DNA of 64,000 nt from Heterostelium multicystogenum. Lineage: Eukaryota; Evosea; Eumycetozoa; Acytosteliales; Acytosteliaceae. The stretch covers positions 24,241 through 88,240 of the forward strand of contig RCNN01000492.1 of the NCBI GenBank assembly GCA_003667245.1. Reading direction: 5' to 3'. Numbering within the stretch: position 1 is the stretch's first letter; every line of letters begins with the position of its first letter. The notes under the pieces are model-generated. The model had not been told where the DNA came from. It was given only the letters and a program-made list of their open reading frames with translations, and did not search any database. The position numbers and the translations under genes are program-made. Of this stretch, positions 51,428-62,482 are shown in pieces.

Positions 51428-52059
51428 CAAAACGGCTCGTTGCCCCGCCGGCGAAACCAGCCGGTGAGGGACAGGCGTTCGCGGGTGGCGGGCATGACTT
51501 CATGGGGGATTTCCCCCGACAGGAATACCACCAGGCAACCGCCGGTGGGCACCACATCGTATTCGACGTCGCCCTTGAGGTACATGCGCAACTGGCCGCC
51601 ATGTTCCGGCAGCCAGGCGTTGTTCAAGTAGATCACCGCCGACACCATGCGCCGGTCGTCATCGCGAAAACGGTCCACATGCTTGAGGTAAAACGCCCCC
51701 GGCGGGTACATCGCGAAGTGGCTTTCGAAGTCTTCCAGGCCCAGGAACAGGCCACGGTTCATCGCCACCCGCAGGCTGTCCATCAGCTCCAGGTAGTTAT
51801 CGCAGGCCACCACCTCGCCCGGCTCCAGCCACTGGATATGGTCACCCCGGATGCCCTCGCGAATCTCCTGGGAAGGCCCCCGTCCGACCGCCGCGGGCGC
51901 CAATTCACCTTCGGCGGCGCGTTTTTGGCACTCAGCCGCCAGTTCGAGGGTCAGAGCCTCGGGCAGGAAGATATTCTGCTGCGACCAGCCTTGTGCGGCC
52001 AGGTCATCGACAATGCGTAACAGCAGCGGGTGATCGGAGGGTATGGGCATGGCGCGCAT
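51427..52059 (-). CDS. 2-Oxoglutarate/Fe(II)-dependent oxygenase, prolyl 4-hydroxylase-like
   Basis: 210 residues from ATG 52059 (in-frame ATGs also at 52068 and 52050). Double-stranded beta-helix with iron ligands His-x-Asp in 'YLKHVDRFRDDDRR' and distal His in 'SGEIPHEVMP', and the 2-oxoglutarate arginine in 'TRERLSLTGWFRR'. Related to P4H-type hydroxylases; substrate unknown. Operon with the DUF523 gene. Confidence 0.87.
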   Translation of the reverse strand: MRAMPIPSDHPLLLRIVDDLAAQGWSQQNIFLPEALTLELAAECQKRAAEGELAPAAVGRGPSQEIREGIRGDHIQWLEPGEVVACDNYLELMDSLRVAMNRGLFLGLEDFESHFAMYPPGAFYLKHVDRFRDDDRRMVSAVIYLNNAWLPEHGGQLRMYLKGDVEYDVVPTGGCLVVFLSGEIPHEVMPATRERLSLTGWFRRRGNEPF

Positions 52060-52190
52060 AGTATCCATACGCCTGTGAATCCGACAGAGCCGCCGAGCGT
52101 CTGAATACACTTTAGTCAGGTGACCGATAGGATTTCTCGACAAATCCTACGCCCGACACGGACAATAGTGGCCGACTGACAGGAGTCCAT

Positions 52191-52943
52191 ATGCGTCGTT
52201 TGTTTTTTTCCTTGCTGATGTTCTGCGTTTTGCCCGCCTGGGCAGACAGCCATGACCAGTTGTACAAGGTCGCCGGCTGGGCAGACCAGCGCGCGCATTT
52301 TAATGACGCCCTCAGTGCCGCCCAGCAACGCTACCGCAACAGCCTGCCGCCGGCGGTGTATCAGGCGCTGGTGGACAACAGCAATAAACGCTTCGCGCCC
52401 CAGTCGGTAGACCAGCGCGCCGAAGCGCAACTGCGCAAGAATTTGGCGGACCCTAAGCCGGCACTGGCCTTCTTCCAGTCGCCGCTGGGCCGCAAGATTG
52501 TCGCCGCCGAGTTGCTGGCCACCCGCCGCGATCAACTGGCGAAGAACGCCCAGGGCTTGCCGCACATGGAAGCCGATGCCACCCGCAGCCTGATCATCGG
52601 CCACCTGGCCCAGGCCTTGCCTGCGCGGGAAGCCGGGGCTGAAGTCAGCCTGGCGATTGCCGGCGTGGCGGCCGACAGCTTGAGCCAGATGATCCCCGGG
52701 CTGTTGGGCGGAGGCCAGGCGCAGGGCATGTTGAACGGCCAGCGTGAGCGCCTGATGCAGCAGATCGGCAATGATCTGAACAACACGCTGTTGTACGTCT
52801 ACCGGGATTTGTCCGACCCGGAGCTGGAAGAGTTCGCGACGTTCGCGGAGTCGCCGGAGGGCAAGGCGTACTACAAGGCGGCACTGGCGGCGATTCGCGC
52901 CGGGCTGGCGGTCGGCCAAAGCACCTCGAGCCTGGCGCAGTAA
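52191..52943 (+). CDS. DUF2059 domain-containing exported protein
   Basis: 250 residues, intact, signal peptide 1-19 ('FCVLPAWADS'). Mostly helical; the C-terminal 'DLSDPELEEFATFAESPEGK' with preceding 'LLYVYRDL' is typical of DUF2059. Function unknown, probably periplasmic. Divergent from the oxygenase gene. Confidence 0.82.
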   Translation: MRRLFFSLLMFCVLPAWADSHDQLYKVAGWADQRAHFNDALSAAQQRYRNSLPPAVYQALVDNSNKRFAPQSVDQRAEAQLRKNLADPKPALAFFQSPLGRKIVAAELLATRRDQLAKNAQGLPHMEADATRSLIIGHLAQALPAREAGAEVSLAIAGVAADSLSQMIPGLLGGGQAQGMLNGQRERLMQQIGNDLNNTLLYVYRDLSDPELEEFATFAESPEGKAYYKAALAAIRAGLAVGQSTSSLAQ

Positions 52944-52946
52944 CCC

Positions 52947-53036
52947 TGTGGGAGCGGGCTTGCTCGCGAAGACGGTGTGCCAGTCACTGGTTATGCTAAC
53001 TGATCGACCGCCTTCGCGAGCAAGCCCGCTCCCACA
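52947..53036. repeat. REP doublet, GTGGGAGCGGGC class
   Basis: Arms 52947-52970 and 53013-53036, between convergent genes. Confidence 0.92.
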
Positions 53037-53047
53037 TTTGGATTGCG

Positions 53048-53990
53048 TTATTTCAGGTGGTCGGTGAGAAACCCGAAGTATTGCTGCCGAATCTCTGGAA
53101 TCTCATTCGCCAAGTGATGCCTGCCACGCGGCAGCATCAACACCTCCGGCTGGTCGAACTTGCTGCGCAGCACCTTCAGGTTGTGCTGCCAGTCCACCGT
53201 CATGTCTTCCTCACCCTGCACGATCAACGGCCGCCGCGTGCTGCGTGGCGCCGCTTCAACACGTTTGATCCAGCGCGCCAGGGCGCCCACCCAGGCAGTC
53301 GGCAACTGCCGTGGCTGCAACGGGTCGGCCTCCAGGAACGGCTTGAACTGCGGGTCGTTGGTGTTATCGCTGAAGCGCCGGGCAATGCCTTTGACGAACG
53401 GCCGGAGCAGGTAATAGCTGAGCTGCGACCAACCCCAGGCGCGGGGCCGCACCAGCGGTGACAACAGGAACGTCTTGCCCTGGGCCGGGCTGTCGACGCC
53501 ATGGCTAAGCAGGTGATCCACCACAATCGCGCCGCCGGTGCTTTGCCCGAACAAGTGCCACGGCTGCGGCAATTGCAGCGCCCTGGCCTGTTCAAACAAC
53601 GCCTGCACCACGTCCTGGTACACCGCAAAGTCATCAATGCTGGCCCGCTCGCCGCTGGACAGGCCATGGCCCGGCAAGTCGCAGGCGATCACCACAAAAA
53701 CCCTGGTCCAGCGCCCAGTCCACGGCATGCCGGTACAGGCCCATATGGTCGTAGAAGCCATGGAACAGGAACATCGTCGCCACCGGCACCGGTGGCCACC
53801 ACACCTGGCAGACCACGTCGAACCCATCCACCGCAAACCGCCCCAGGCGGCTTGTCGCGGGCACCTTGCGGGCAGCGAGGTCCAGGCCGTAGAAGCGCTG
53901 GTAGACCCGGGCCTCGGCTGAAAGCGGCTGCGCGTCCACCAGTGGGCGCAAGCTTTCACGTAGATGATCAGGGTCAAACGTAACGGGCAT
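53048..53990 (-). CDS. Alpha/beta hydrolase, lysophospholipase-like (one frameshift)
   Basis: 313 residues after removing one extra T near 53697. Motifs: 'MFLFHGFYDHMGLYRH' (oxyanion), 'ACDLPGHGLSSGER', nucleophile elbow 'FGQSTGGAIV', acid in 'IVQGEEDMTVDW' and His in 'LPRGRHHLANE'. The pattern matches monoacylglycerol/lysophospholipase-type serine hydrolases (Hydrolase_4). Confidence 0.87.
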
Positions 53991-54101
53991 AAGAACTTCC
54001 AGACTGTGGCTTCAACGCATTGAACAGATGAATATCGAGCCGCGATATTCATCTGTCAGGGCAAGCATGGCAAGCTACGCGTCCTCCGAGGATTGATCCA
54101 A

Positions 54102-54687
54102 ATGCGACAGCCCTACCGCACCACCCTCTTCGCCAGCCTGATCGTGATCATTTGCGCCGGGGTGTTGTGGGCGGCGTATGACTGGTTCCAGGGACGCTAC
54201 CTGCGGGCATTCAGTGAGCATACGGCGGTGTTTTCCGGTGACAGCCTGAGCCTGCCGGCCGAGCTTGCCGGCCCGGGCCCGATCCGCCTGGTGCACTTCT
54301 GGGAACCCCGCCTGCCCGTGCAATGTCGGCAACCAGCAGCACCTTGGCGAGTTGATCGAGCAGTACGCCCCCCAGGGCGTGGAGTTCTATTCCCTGCAGA
54401 AAGCCGGCAGCCACGGCCAGTTGCCCGCCACCCTGGGCTCGATGAAGGCCCTCAAGGCCGTGCCCGGTGCCCAGCATCTGCCGGCCAGCCCTGCCGTGGG
54501 CATCTGGGACCGCAGCGGCAAGCTGGCGTATTTCGGGCCCTACAGTGAAGGGTTGACGTGTAACTCCAGCAACAGCTTTATCGAGCCGATCCTGCAAGCC
54601 CTCGAAGGCGGACGCGAGGTCAATGCGACCCACACCCTGGCGGTCGGCTGTTACTGCGAGTGGAACGGGGAAACATCTCCACCCTGA
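54102..54687 (+). CDS. Membrane-anchored thioredoxin-like protein with CPC motif (one frameshift)
   Basis: About 194 residues when an extra G near 54304 is removed. One N-terminal membrane segment (about residues 9-26), then a thioredoxin-like region with 'LVHFWNPACPCNVGNQQHL' in the corrected frame; the C-terminus has 'VGCYCEWNGE'. The CxC pair replaces the usual CxxC. Possibly DUF6436. Periplasmic redox or metal-handling role is inferred. Confidence 0.75.
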
Positions 54688-54794
54688 CCCGGCAAGCTGA
54701 ACAGACGCTGTTCGTTCGACAAACTCGAACAACTGTATCGGCACGCTCCTGTATCGTAAGCAACTAGCCGTACAAGCAGACGACACGGGAACAC

Positions 54795-55150
54795 ATGAGC
54801 CAATTAACCATCATCCTCTGGATACTCAACGTCATCGTTGATACGTCCGGCCAGTTGGCGTTCAAAGCCGCAGCCTCAGCCAGCGCCGAGCATGACGGCA
54901 TGGCCCACTGGCGCCATATGCTCAAGCGTCCGTGGATCTGGCTGGGCATCATCTGCTATGTGTTCGAATTCGTGCTGTGGCTGGCCTTCCTGACACTGGT
55001 GCCGTTGTCGGTCGGGTGATGCTGGGCTCCATCAATATTGTCGTGATCATGATTGCCGGGCGTTTCCTGTTCAAGGAAAGCCTGAGCAAATGGCGGTTGA
55101 TCGGCATCATGCTGATCGCCTGTGGCGTGACCGTCGTGGGGTTCGAGTAA
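54795..55150 (+). CDS. SMR/EamA-type small membrane transporter, subunit 1 (one frameshift)
   Basis: 118 residues with a missing G near 55014. Four hydrophobic helices: 'LTIILWILNVIVDTSGQLAF', 'IWLGIICYVFEFVLWLAFLT', 'VMLGSINIVVIMIAGRFLF', 'LIGIMLIACGVTVVGF'. The size and topology match SMR proteins or ArnE/ArnF-type flippase halves. It overlaps the next SMR-type gene by one base (TAATG), suggesting a heterodimer. Confidence 0.8.
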
Positions 55151-55564
55151 TGAAACGGTTTTATATCCTGGGTTTTCTGTCGCTGATCATTTTCGATACC
55201 TTGGCGCAGGTCAGTTTTCAAGTTCGCCTCGATTCATGCCGAACCGCTGACGATGGACGCCGCCTGGTTGATCCGCGTGTTCGGTGCGCCATGGATCTAC
55301 GGCGCATTCGTGGGCTACATCGGCGCGTTTTTCACCTGGATGACGCTGTTGAAATACGCCCCGGTGGGCCCGGCGTTTGCGGCCTCCCACCTGGAGCTGA
55401 TCAGCGTGACGCTGATCTCCGTGTGGCTATTCAATGACACCTTGACCCTGCCCAAGGTCGTCGGCGGCGCGCTGATCATTGCGGGCATCCTGTGCCTGGC
55501 GCGCAGCGAAGACAAAGAAAGCAAGACCGTCGAGGCCGAACCCTCGCAGACGCTGGCGTCATGA
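55150..55564 (+). CDS. SMR/EamA-type small membrane transporter, subunit 2 (one frameshift)
   Basis: 137 residues after removing an extra T near 55219. Four helices, with 'DTLAQVSFKFASIHAEPL' in the corrected frame and 'LISVTLISVWLFNDTLTLPK', typical of EamA halves. Its stop overlaps the start of the DegT aminotransferase gene (ATGA), so three genes are co-translated. A lipid- or sugar-linked substrate is plausible by analogy with ArnEF. Confidence 0.8.
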
Positions 55565-56787
55565 CGCCCGTTGTCAGCCAGCGGGAGATTCCGCCAACGG
55601 CGGGGCTTCCCCTGCGCTGGCAGGACTTGTTCAACCGCTCGGGCGACCTGGCCCGCGACCTGGCCCGACAGCTCGACATCCCGCTGCCGGCCCTGCCCTG
55701 CTCCGGCACCGCCGCGCTGATCATGGCGCTGCGGGTGTTGCAGCAGCGCACGCCGGGGCGCACCGAGCTTATCGTGCCGGCCTATACCTGCCCGCTGGTG
55801 GCCCTGGCGGCCCATCACTGCCCGCCTTTGCGCGTGTGGCGTGCGATCTGCAGCCCGGCAGCATCGACCTGGACGAACACCAGCTGGCGCAGCTGTGCAA
55901 CCAAAACACCTTGGCGATCGTCGTCACTCACCTGGCCGGGCGTGTGGCGGATGTGGAGGCTGCCAAGCGCATTGCCGAGCCACTCGGCATTGCGGTGATC
56001 GAAGACGCCGCCCAAGCCATGGGCGCACTGGATGATGGAAAAAGCGTCGGACTGAAAGGCGACATCGGCTTTTTCAGCATGGCGCTGGGCAAAGGCCTGA
56101 CGACGGCTGAAGGCGGTGTGTTATTCAGCCGGGATCCGGCGCTGCATCAGGCGTTGCACCAGCAATGCCGGCAGGACTTGCCCTTCAGCCTGCGCTGGGA
56201 AGTGCAACGCAGCGCCGAGCTGTGGGGCTATGCCGCGGCGTATCAGCCCCGCGGGCTGAAGTACGTGTACGGCAAAACCGCTGCGGGCGGCGCTGGCGCG
56301 GGGCGATGAAGTGGCGGCGGTGGGCGATGATTTTTCCGTCAACGATATTCCGTTGCACCGGTTGGGCGGCTATCGCCAGAAGGTCGGCGCCGCAGCCCTG
56401 GCACGCTTGCCCGAGCATTTGCAGCAAGGCCGCCTGCGGGCCTTGCGTCGCGTGGCGCAGCTGAGCAGCTTGCCCGGCGTGTCGGTGTTGACCGACAGCA
56501 CGGGCCAGCAAGGCACCTGGCCGTTCTTGATTGTGGTGATGCCCAGCGCACAAAACCCGCGATACCGCGATGGCGCAGCTGTGGACGGCAGGCCTGGGCG
56601 TGACCCGCCTGTTCATCCACGTATTGCCGGGCTACCCGGCACTCACCCCGCTGTTACAGCAAGGCGCCGATATCCCCGCGCGCAAAGCTTCGCCGCCCAG
56701 ACACTGTCGATCAGCAATAGCCACTGGCTGACGGACGAGCTGTTCGAGCAAGTGCTGGATCATCTGCGGCGGATTCTTAAACGCTAG
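55561..56787 (+). CDS. DegT/DnrJ/EryC1/StrS-family PLP aminotransferase (four frameshifts, net frame kept)
   Basis: 408 residues when a missing C near 55847, extra A bases near 56276 and 56550 and a missing C near 56688 are corrected. Type I PLP fold: 'CSGTAALIMALRVL' (phosphate loop), 'IVPAYTCPLVALAA', PLP Asp in 'VIEDAAQAMGA', and Schiff-base lysine in 'FFSMALGKGLTTAEGG'. Members transfer amino groups onto nucleotide-linked or other keto sugars. Ends 4 bases inside the 3' end of the convergent arginase-like gene. Confidence 0.82.
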
Positions 56788-57661
56788 GCCCAGCTTTGAT
56801 CGATACGGGTCAACAAGCGCGCATTCAGCTCATTCTGCTGCTGTTGCCAGATCACCACCTGGTTCTCCGGCAGCTCTTCCTGGCCATCCGACGCACTCAG
56901 CCAGCGCTTGAACTTGCTCTGGTAGTGGTAGGCGGACACGTCGCCGGTAATGTCCGCGCCAATAATGCTGCCGTGGCAGGCATCGATCAGCGCATTCAAA
57001 TGCTTCTCCAGAAACTCGCCCTGGTCCCAGTTGGTATTCACCACCTGCGGGCTCAGCACGTCTTTGTCGATGGAGAGATACACCGGCAGCGAAGGGTCGA
57101 GCTGCGCCAGGAACGCGCTCATCAACCCGTCCGCGCTGGTGAATGCACGATTGCTGCGGCCTGCGCCGATCCAGTTCAACCAGCGGGTATCGACGTTGGT
57201 GTTCCAGTAGGTCAGCTTGCGTTTCACCAGCGGCGACCAGTGATTCTCCCAGGCGTGCTTGAGGGAAATGTCCGGCGAGCCAATGCCCAGCACGTGAACG
57301 TGCTCGACCTGCGGCAGGCGGCTGGCCCAGTAGACCCAGGACCCACAATGGATACCAAACGGATAACGCATGTTGTCCGGGTGGTTATCGCAAATGATCA
57401 GCTGGATCTTTTTGCTGGGTGGGAAGACGGTTCAACAACAGCTGGCTGAGGTGGTGATAATCACCGCTGCCGGTAAACACACAGCCGTAATCGCTGGGCA
57501 TCTGCGCGTGCAGGGCGTTCTCCAGCTCCTTGAACTGCGCCCAGCGGCAGCCGAAACGGATCTTCTCCTGCCAGGCTTGCAACGGCAGGGTAAGGGCGCC
57601 GGGAATGTTATTCACGGCCCCGTCAAAATCGAGGAATCAATGCGGGACGGGCCTGGCTCAT
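56784..57661 (-). CDS. Arginase-fold (ureohydrolase-like) protein (two frameshifts)
   Basis: About 291 residues after removing extra bases near 57635 and 57408. The corrected start reads 'MSQARPALILDFDGAV'. Landmarks: 'FTGSGDYHHLSQLLL', 'IICDNHPDN' (metal motif position), and 'YLSIDKDVLSPQVVNTNWDQ', the arginase SxDxD-type motif, followed by 'IIGADITGD'. A metal-dependent C-N hydrolase is likely, but the usual specificity residues cannot be judged. Start overlaps the GNAT gene (ATGA). Confidence 0.75.
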
Positions 57662-58747
57662 GCGGTTTGCTCCTGCTGCCACTGCGTATCGCTTTCAAAA
57701 ATGGTGCCGGAAAACGGTTCATCACTTTGCGCAGCAGCGGGTTCCTCACCCACACCAGATGGCGGGTAAACGTGAACTTGGCGCCGAGGCTGGACTTGAC
57801 CTGTGGGTCGGTCCACCCCGCGACATAAAACTGCAGGCCCTTTTCCAGGGCGAACTCCAGGTTCACAAACCAGCTGACGAAGTACAGGTTGTGCTCCAGC
57901 GCCAGCGGGTAGTTCAGGCCGATGTACTTGTCGAGCAACTTGCCGTCTTGCTGGTAGCACAGGTTATAGCCAACCAGTTCGTCCTCGTCCCAGTAGCAGA
58001 ACACATGCCCGCCGCTGTCGGCATCGGTGAGCAACTGGATGAAGAATTCGGGCGTGAGCAAGTCGAAGTGGATTTCGCTCTGTGCGTACACCGCCTTGTA
58101 CAGCCGATACAGTTCCTGCTGCCATTGCTCATCGCTGAAGCGGGCATCGCCGGTGTCCAGGATCTCGATGCGCAGTTTCGTCACGGCTGCGTAGCTTGCG
58201 GCGGATATTGCGGCGACGGCTGTGGGACAACCGCGACAGGTACTCGTCCGTCGAGCTGAAGTCGATCGGTACATAGGCCAGCGCCTGGCCCTCTACATTG
58301 ATGAATCCGCGCTGGGTGCAGGCCTCGATCAACGCGTGTGCGTAGCGATTGTCCTCGACACTGAGCAGCGGAGAATCCAGCGGCACGTCTTTGACGATGG
58401 TGAGTTTGCGTTGCGGCGCACACTCCTGTTGCAGCCATTGCGCCATGTCCCTGTGGCGGTACGCTCAGCGGAAACGGCGAATACTCGCTGACCGTGGTAC
58501 CGACAAAGCAGGTGTCGATATGCAGCCATGACTGCCACAAACGGTACCCCGGCCAACTGCGCAGGCGGGCACGCAGCTCATCGTCGGCGGTGGTTTGCAG
58601 GTCGAACCGGGTGAAAAAGTACGGCAGTCCCTGTGCTGACAGCCGGGCGTTGAAGCCCACCGGCGGGTATCGCAAAAAGTGGCTGATCAGCGATGGCGTT
58701 TCCATGCAGCAGGCATAAGGCACCTGTGCACGGCTGGGATCTGTCAT
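57612..58747 (-). CDS. GNAT/FemAB-like acyltransferase (BioF2-type, two frameshifts)
   Basis: 377 residues when extra bases near 58462 and 58183 are removed. The element 'LSRLSHSRRRNIRRKLRS' (restored frame about residue 190) and the later 'GGHVFCYWDEDELVGYNLCY' are typical of Acetyltransf_6 (PF13480) proteins. As read, it ends at 57612, overlapping the arginase-like gene by 50 bases; one further indel would end it at 57658 with an ATGA overlap. Acceptor unknown. Confidence 0.75.
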
Positions 58748-58986
58748 AAATTGCATTCCGAAAGTGATAGCAAAGGCGCGCCCGGATGACGGGGTGAATC
58801 ATCGCGCCGCTGGTTTCATGTAACAGAGTAAACATAATACTCCGCCTACCCGCGGCCCACTTCAGAACCCCCACTTCATGCAGCTCAGGTTCAGGGAGCA
58901 CGAACCCGAGAGCATTTTCCGCAGCGCTCGCCAAACCCACTAAACTGCCCGAATCTTCACGGTGACCGACTAATAAGGGACAACCC

Positions 58987-61349
58987 ATGAAACGCATCCT
59001 GACCGCGCTGGCCATCCTGCTCGTAGCCCTTATGGTTGGCGCCGGCTGGTACGTGTACAGCAAGCAGCCGACTCGCCAGGGCACGGTGGAGCTGGCCCAT
59101 CTGCAAGGTTCGGTCACCGTGCGCTACGACGACCGAGGCGTGCCGCATATCCGCGCCGAGAATGAGACCGACCTGTACCGCGCCCTCGGCTACGTGCATG
59201 CCCAGGACCGGCTGTTCCAGATGGAAATCATGCGGCGCCTGTCCCGTGGCGAGCTGGCCGAGGTGCTGGGGCCCAAGTTGCTGGAAACCGACAAACTGTT
59301 CCGCAGCCTGCGCATTCGCGAGCGTGCCTTGAGCTACGTCGAACACATGGACCATGAGTCTGCGTCCTGGAAGGCCCTGCAAGCCTACCTGGACGGGGTC
59401 AACCAGTATCAAGACAGCCACGCCAAACCCATGGAGTTCGACGTACTGGGCATCCCCAAGCGCCCGTTCACCGCCGAAGACACCATCAGCGTCGCCGGCT
59501 ACCTGGCCTACAGCTTTGCCGCAGCCTTCCGCACCGAACCCTTGCTGACCTACGTACGCGATCAGTTGGGCAACGACTACCTGAAGGTCTTCGACCTCGA
59601 CTGGCAGCCCAAGGGCGCGCTGAACCTGGCGGCCGGTGACTGGAAAGACCTCGGCGCCATTGCCCAGTTGAGCGAACAGGCCATGGCCGACAACGGCCTG
59701 CCGCAGTTCGAAGGCAGCAACGCCTGGGCCATCAGCGGCAGCCGCACCAAGAGCGGCAAGCCGTTGCTGGCGGGTGACCCGCATATCCGTTTCTCGGTGC
59801 CGTCGGTGTGGTACGAGGCGCAGCTGTCGGCGCCGGGCTTCGAGCTGTACGGTTATCACAACGCGCTGGTGCCGGTGGCGTTCCTGGGCCACAACAAGGA
59901 TTTCGGCTGGAGCCTGACCATGTTCCAGAACGATGACCTCGACCTGATCGCCGAGAAGGTCAACCCGGACAACCCCAACCAGGTCTGGTACCACGACAAG
60001 TGGGTGGACATGACCAGCAGCGAGCAACAGATCGCGGTCAAGGGCCAGGACCCGGTAACCCTGACCCTGCGCACCTCGCCCCACGGTCCGATCATCAACG
60101 ACGTGCTCGGCGAGAATGCCGGCAAGACGCCGATTGCCATGTGGTGGGCATTCCTGGATACCGAAAACCCGATCCTCGACGGTTTCTATCAGCTCAACCG
60201 TGCGATACCCTCGCCAAAGCGCGTGCGGCGGCGGCCAAGGTCCAGGCGCCTGGCTTGAACATCGTATGGGCCAATGCCAAGGGCGATATCGGTTGGTGGG
60301 CGGCAGCGCAATTGCCGATCCGCCCGGCCGGGGTCAACCCGGGCTTTATCCTCGACGGCAGTACCGCCCAGGCGGACAAGCTCGGTTTCTACCCATTCAG
60401 CGCCAACCCCCAGGAAGAAAACCCGGCCCGCGGTTATGTGGTGTCCGCCAATGCCCAGCCCGCGTCACCCACCGGCATGCCGATCCCGGGTATTACAACC
60501 TGGCGGACCGTGGCCAGCAGTTGAACGCGCAACTGAGCGACAACAGCGTGAAATGGGACGTGGACAACAGCCAGGCCTTGCAGCTCGGCACCACCACCGC
60601 CTACGGCCCACGGCTGCTGGCACCGCTGCTGCCGGTGCTGCGTGAGGTGGTCAAGGACCCGGCGCAGTTGAAGCTGGTGGAGCAACTGGCAGCCTGGAAA
60701 GGCGATTACCCGCTGGACTCCACCAGTGCCACGCTGTTCAACCAGTTCCTGTTCAACCTCACTGACGCGCGCGTTCCACCCGAAACTGGGCGATGGGATG
60801 TTCAAGACCTTGCTCACCACCCGGGTAGTGGACGCAGCCTTGCCGCGCCTGGCCGCTTCAGCGGATTCGCCGTGGTGGGATGGCCACCGCGCCGAGACCG
60901 TCAAGCTTGCCTGGGACAACAGCCTGCAACACCTCAAGGCGACCTTTGGTGACGACCCATCGCAGTGGCAATGGGGCAAGGCCCACACCCTGACCCACGG
61001 CCATCCACTGGGCTCGCAGAAGCCGTTGGACAAGATCGTCAACGTAGGCCCGTTTGCCGCTCCCGGCACCCATGAAGTGCCCAACAACCAATCCGCACAG
61101 ATCGGCCCGGCGCCGTGGCCGGTGACGTACGGGCCGTCGACCCGACGCCTGATTGATTTCGCCGATGCCGCCCATGGGCTGACCATCAACCCGGTCGGGC
61201 AGAGTGGTGTGCCGTTCGACAAGCACTATTCCGATCAGGCGGAAACGTACATCGAAGGCGGGTATGAGCAGGCGCATTTCAATGATGAGGAAGTGACGGC
61301 GAATACCCGCAGTACACTCAAGCTGTTGCCGGCCCGGACACCGCAATAA
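58987..61349 (+). CDS. Penicillin acylase family protein, AHL-acylase (HacB/QuiP)-like (three frameshifts)
   Basis: 787 residues with missing C bases near 60204 and 60487 and an extra G near 60775. N-terminal signal or anchor (residues 4-25). Ntn-hydrolase: alpha-chain ('VRYDDRGVPHIRAENETDLY', 'GYVHAQDRLFQMEIMRR'), then the autocleavage serine in 'EGSNAWAISGSRTKSGKPLL', followed by 'GDPH' and 'HGPIINDVL'. The locus position fits HacB (PA0305) of P. aeruginosa, which degrades N-acyl-homoserine lactones; substrate here unproven. Confidence 0.88.
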
Positions 61350-61370
61350 CTGAAGAAACAAAAAACCAAA

Positions 61371-61460
61371 TGTGGGAGCGGGCTTGCTCGCGAATGCGGT
61401 GGATCAGTCAATACATCTGGTGACTGACACTCCGCATTCGCGAGCAAGCCCGCTCCCACA
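61371..61460. repeat. REP doublet, GTGGGAGCGGGC class
   Basis: Arms 61371-61394 and 61437-61460, between the convergent acylase and AraC genes. Confidence 0.92.
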
Positions 61461-61481
61461 TTTTGATCTGCGTTGTTGCTT

Positions 61482-62383
61482 CTAGCGGGTACGCAGCCGC
61501 CCCGGCGCCTCACCGTAGGTTTCCTTGAATTTCTTGCTGAACGCCGCCTGGGATTGATACCCCGCCCGAGCGGCAATATCCGTCAGGCTCAGCCGCGACT
61601 GATGCAGCAGGTTGAACGCCAGCTCCATGCGCAACTGCGTCAGCAATACCCACGGCGACACGCCCGCCACTTTGACAAACCCACGCATGAACGTCGCCCG
61701 GGACATCGACGCGGCGCTGGCCAGGCTGTCGATGGTCCACTCATGCCCGGGATCCGCCACCATCGCCCGCCAGGCCTTGCCAGGCGTTTGTCGGTCAACA
61801 AGGCAAAGGTGCCCGCCACCGGCGCTTGCTGCGTCAGCCATGCCCGCAGGATCAGGGTGAACAACGCCGACGACAGCGCATCAATGAAAAACCGCGCCCC
61901 CAGCCGCTGCCCGTCCGCCTCGCTGCGCAGCAGTGCGATCAATGCCGCCAGCTGCCCATCGGCCTGCCATTGCCGGCTGGACACCACCAGGTAGTCCGGC
62001 AACGCACTGAACAGCAACGACTGGCGGTTGTAGCGAAAGCTGCCGCAGAGCATGTCCACGTCCGGCTGCTCACCGCCCAGGCGATGGATCGGCAGCAAGC
62101 CGCCTTCGATCACGGTCTGCGCCACCGGCTTTACCCGCGCGCCCTGGCTGCGCACCAGGTGCGTCGCGCCACCGGGCATCAACAGGATGTCGCCCTCCTC
62201 CAGCGTCACCTGCTGCCCGCCGGACAATTCGGCGCGGCACGTGCCCGTCAGCACAATGTGATACGGCGCCACGCCCAGCGGCTCGGGCTCGTGGTCCATG
62301 GCCCAGGCGCCCTGGAACTGGCAACGCAGGTCCAGGCTGCCCTGCAGGTTGGCCAACGCGATGAGGGTGTCGATGGAGTTCAT
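61482..62383 (-). CDS. AraC family regulator with cupin sensor (one frameshift)
   Basis: 300 residues when a missing base near 61783 is added. N-terminal cupin (Cupin_6: 'HIVLTGTCRAELSGGQQVTL', 'EEGDILLMPGGATHLV', about residues 40-85) and C-terminal AraC helix-turn-helix pair ('IDSLASAASMSRATFMRGFV', 'LTDIAARAGYQSQAAFSKKF'). Divergent from the CMD-like gene across 99 bases, which it probably regulates. Confidence 0.88.
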
Positions 62384-62482
62384 TTGCGAGCATCGGTCAA
62401 AAAGGTGAGTGGATCGAACAAAAGCGCCAAACCTGAACCGCGCACACTGGCTTCACACCCAACCCGTTCAGGAGTTAACACG

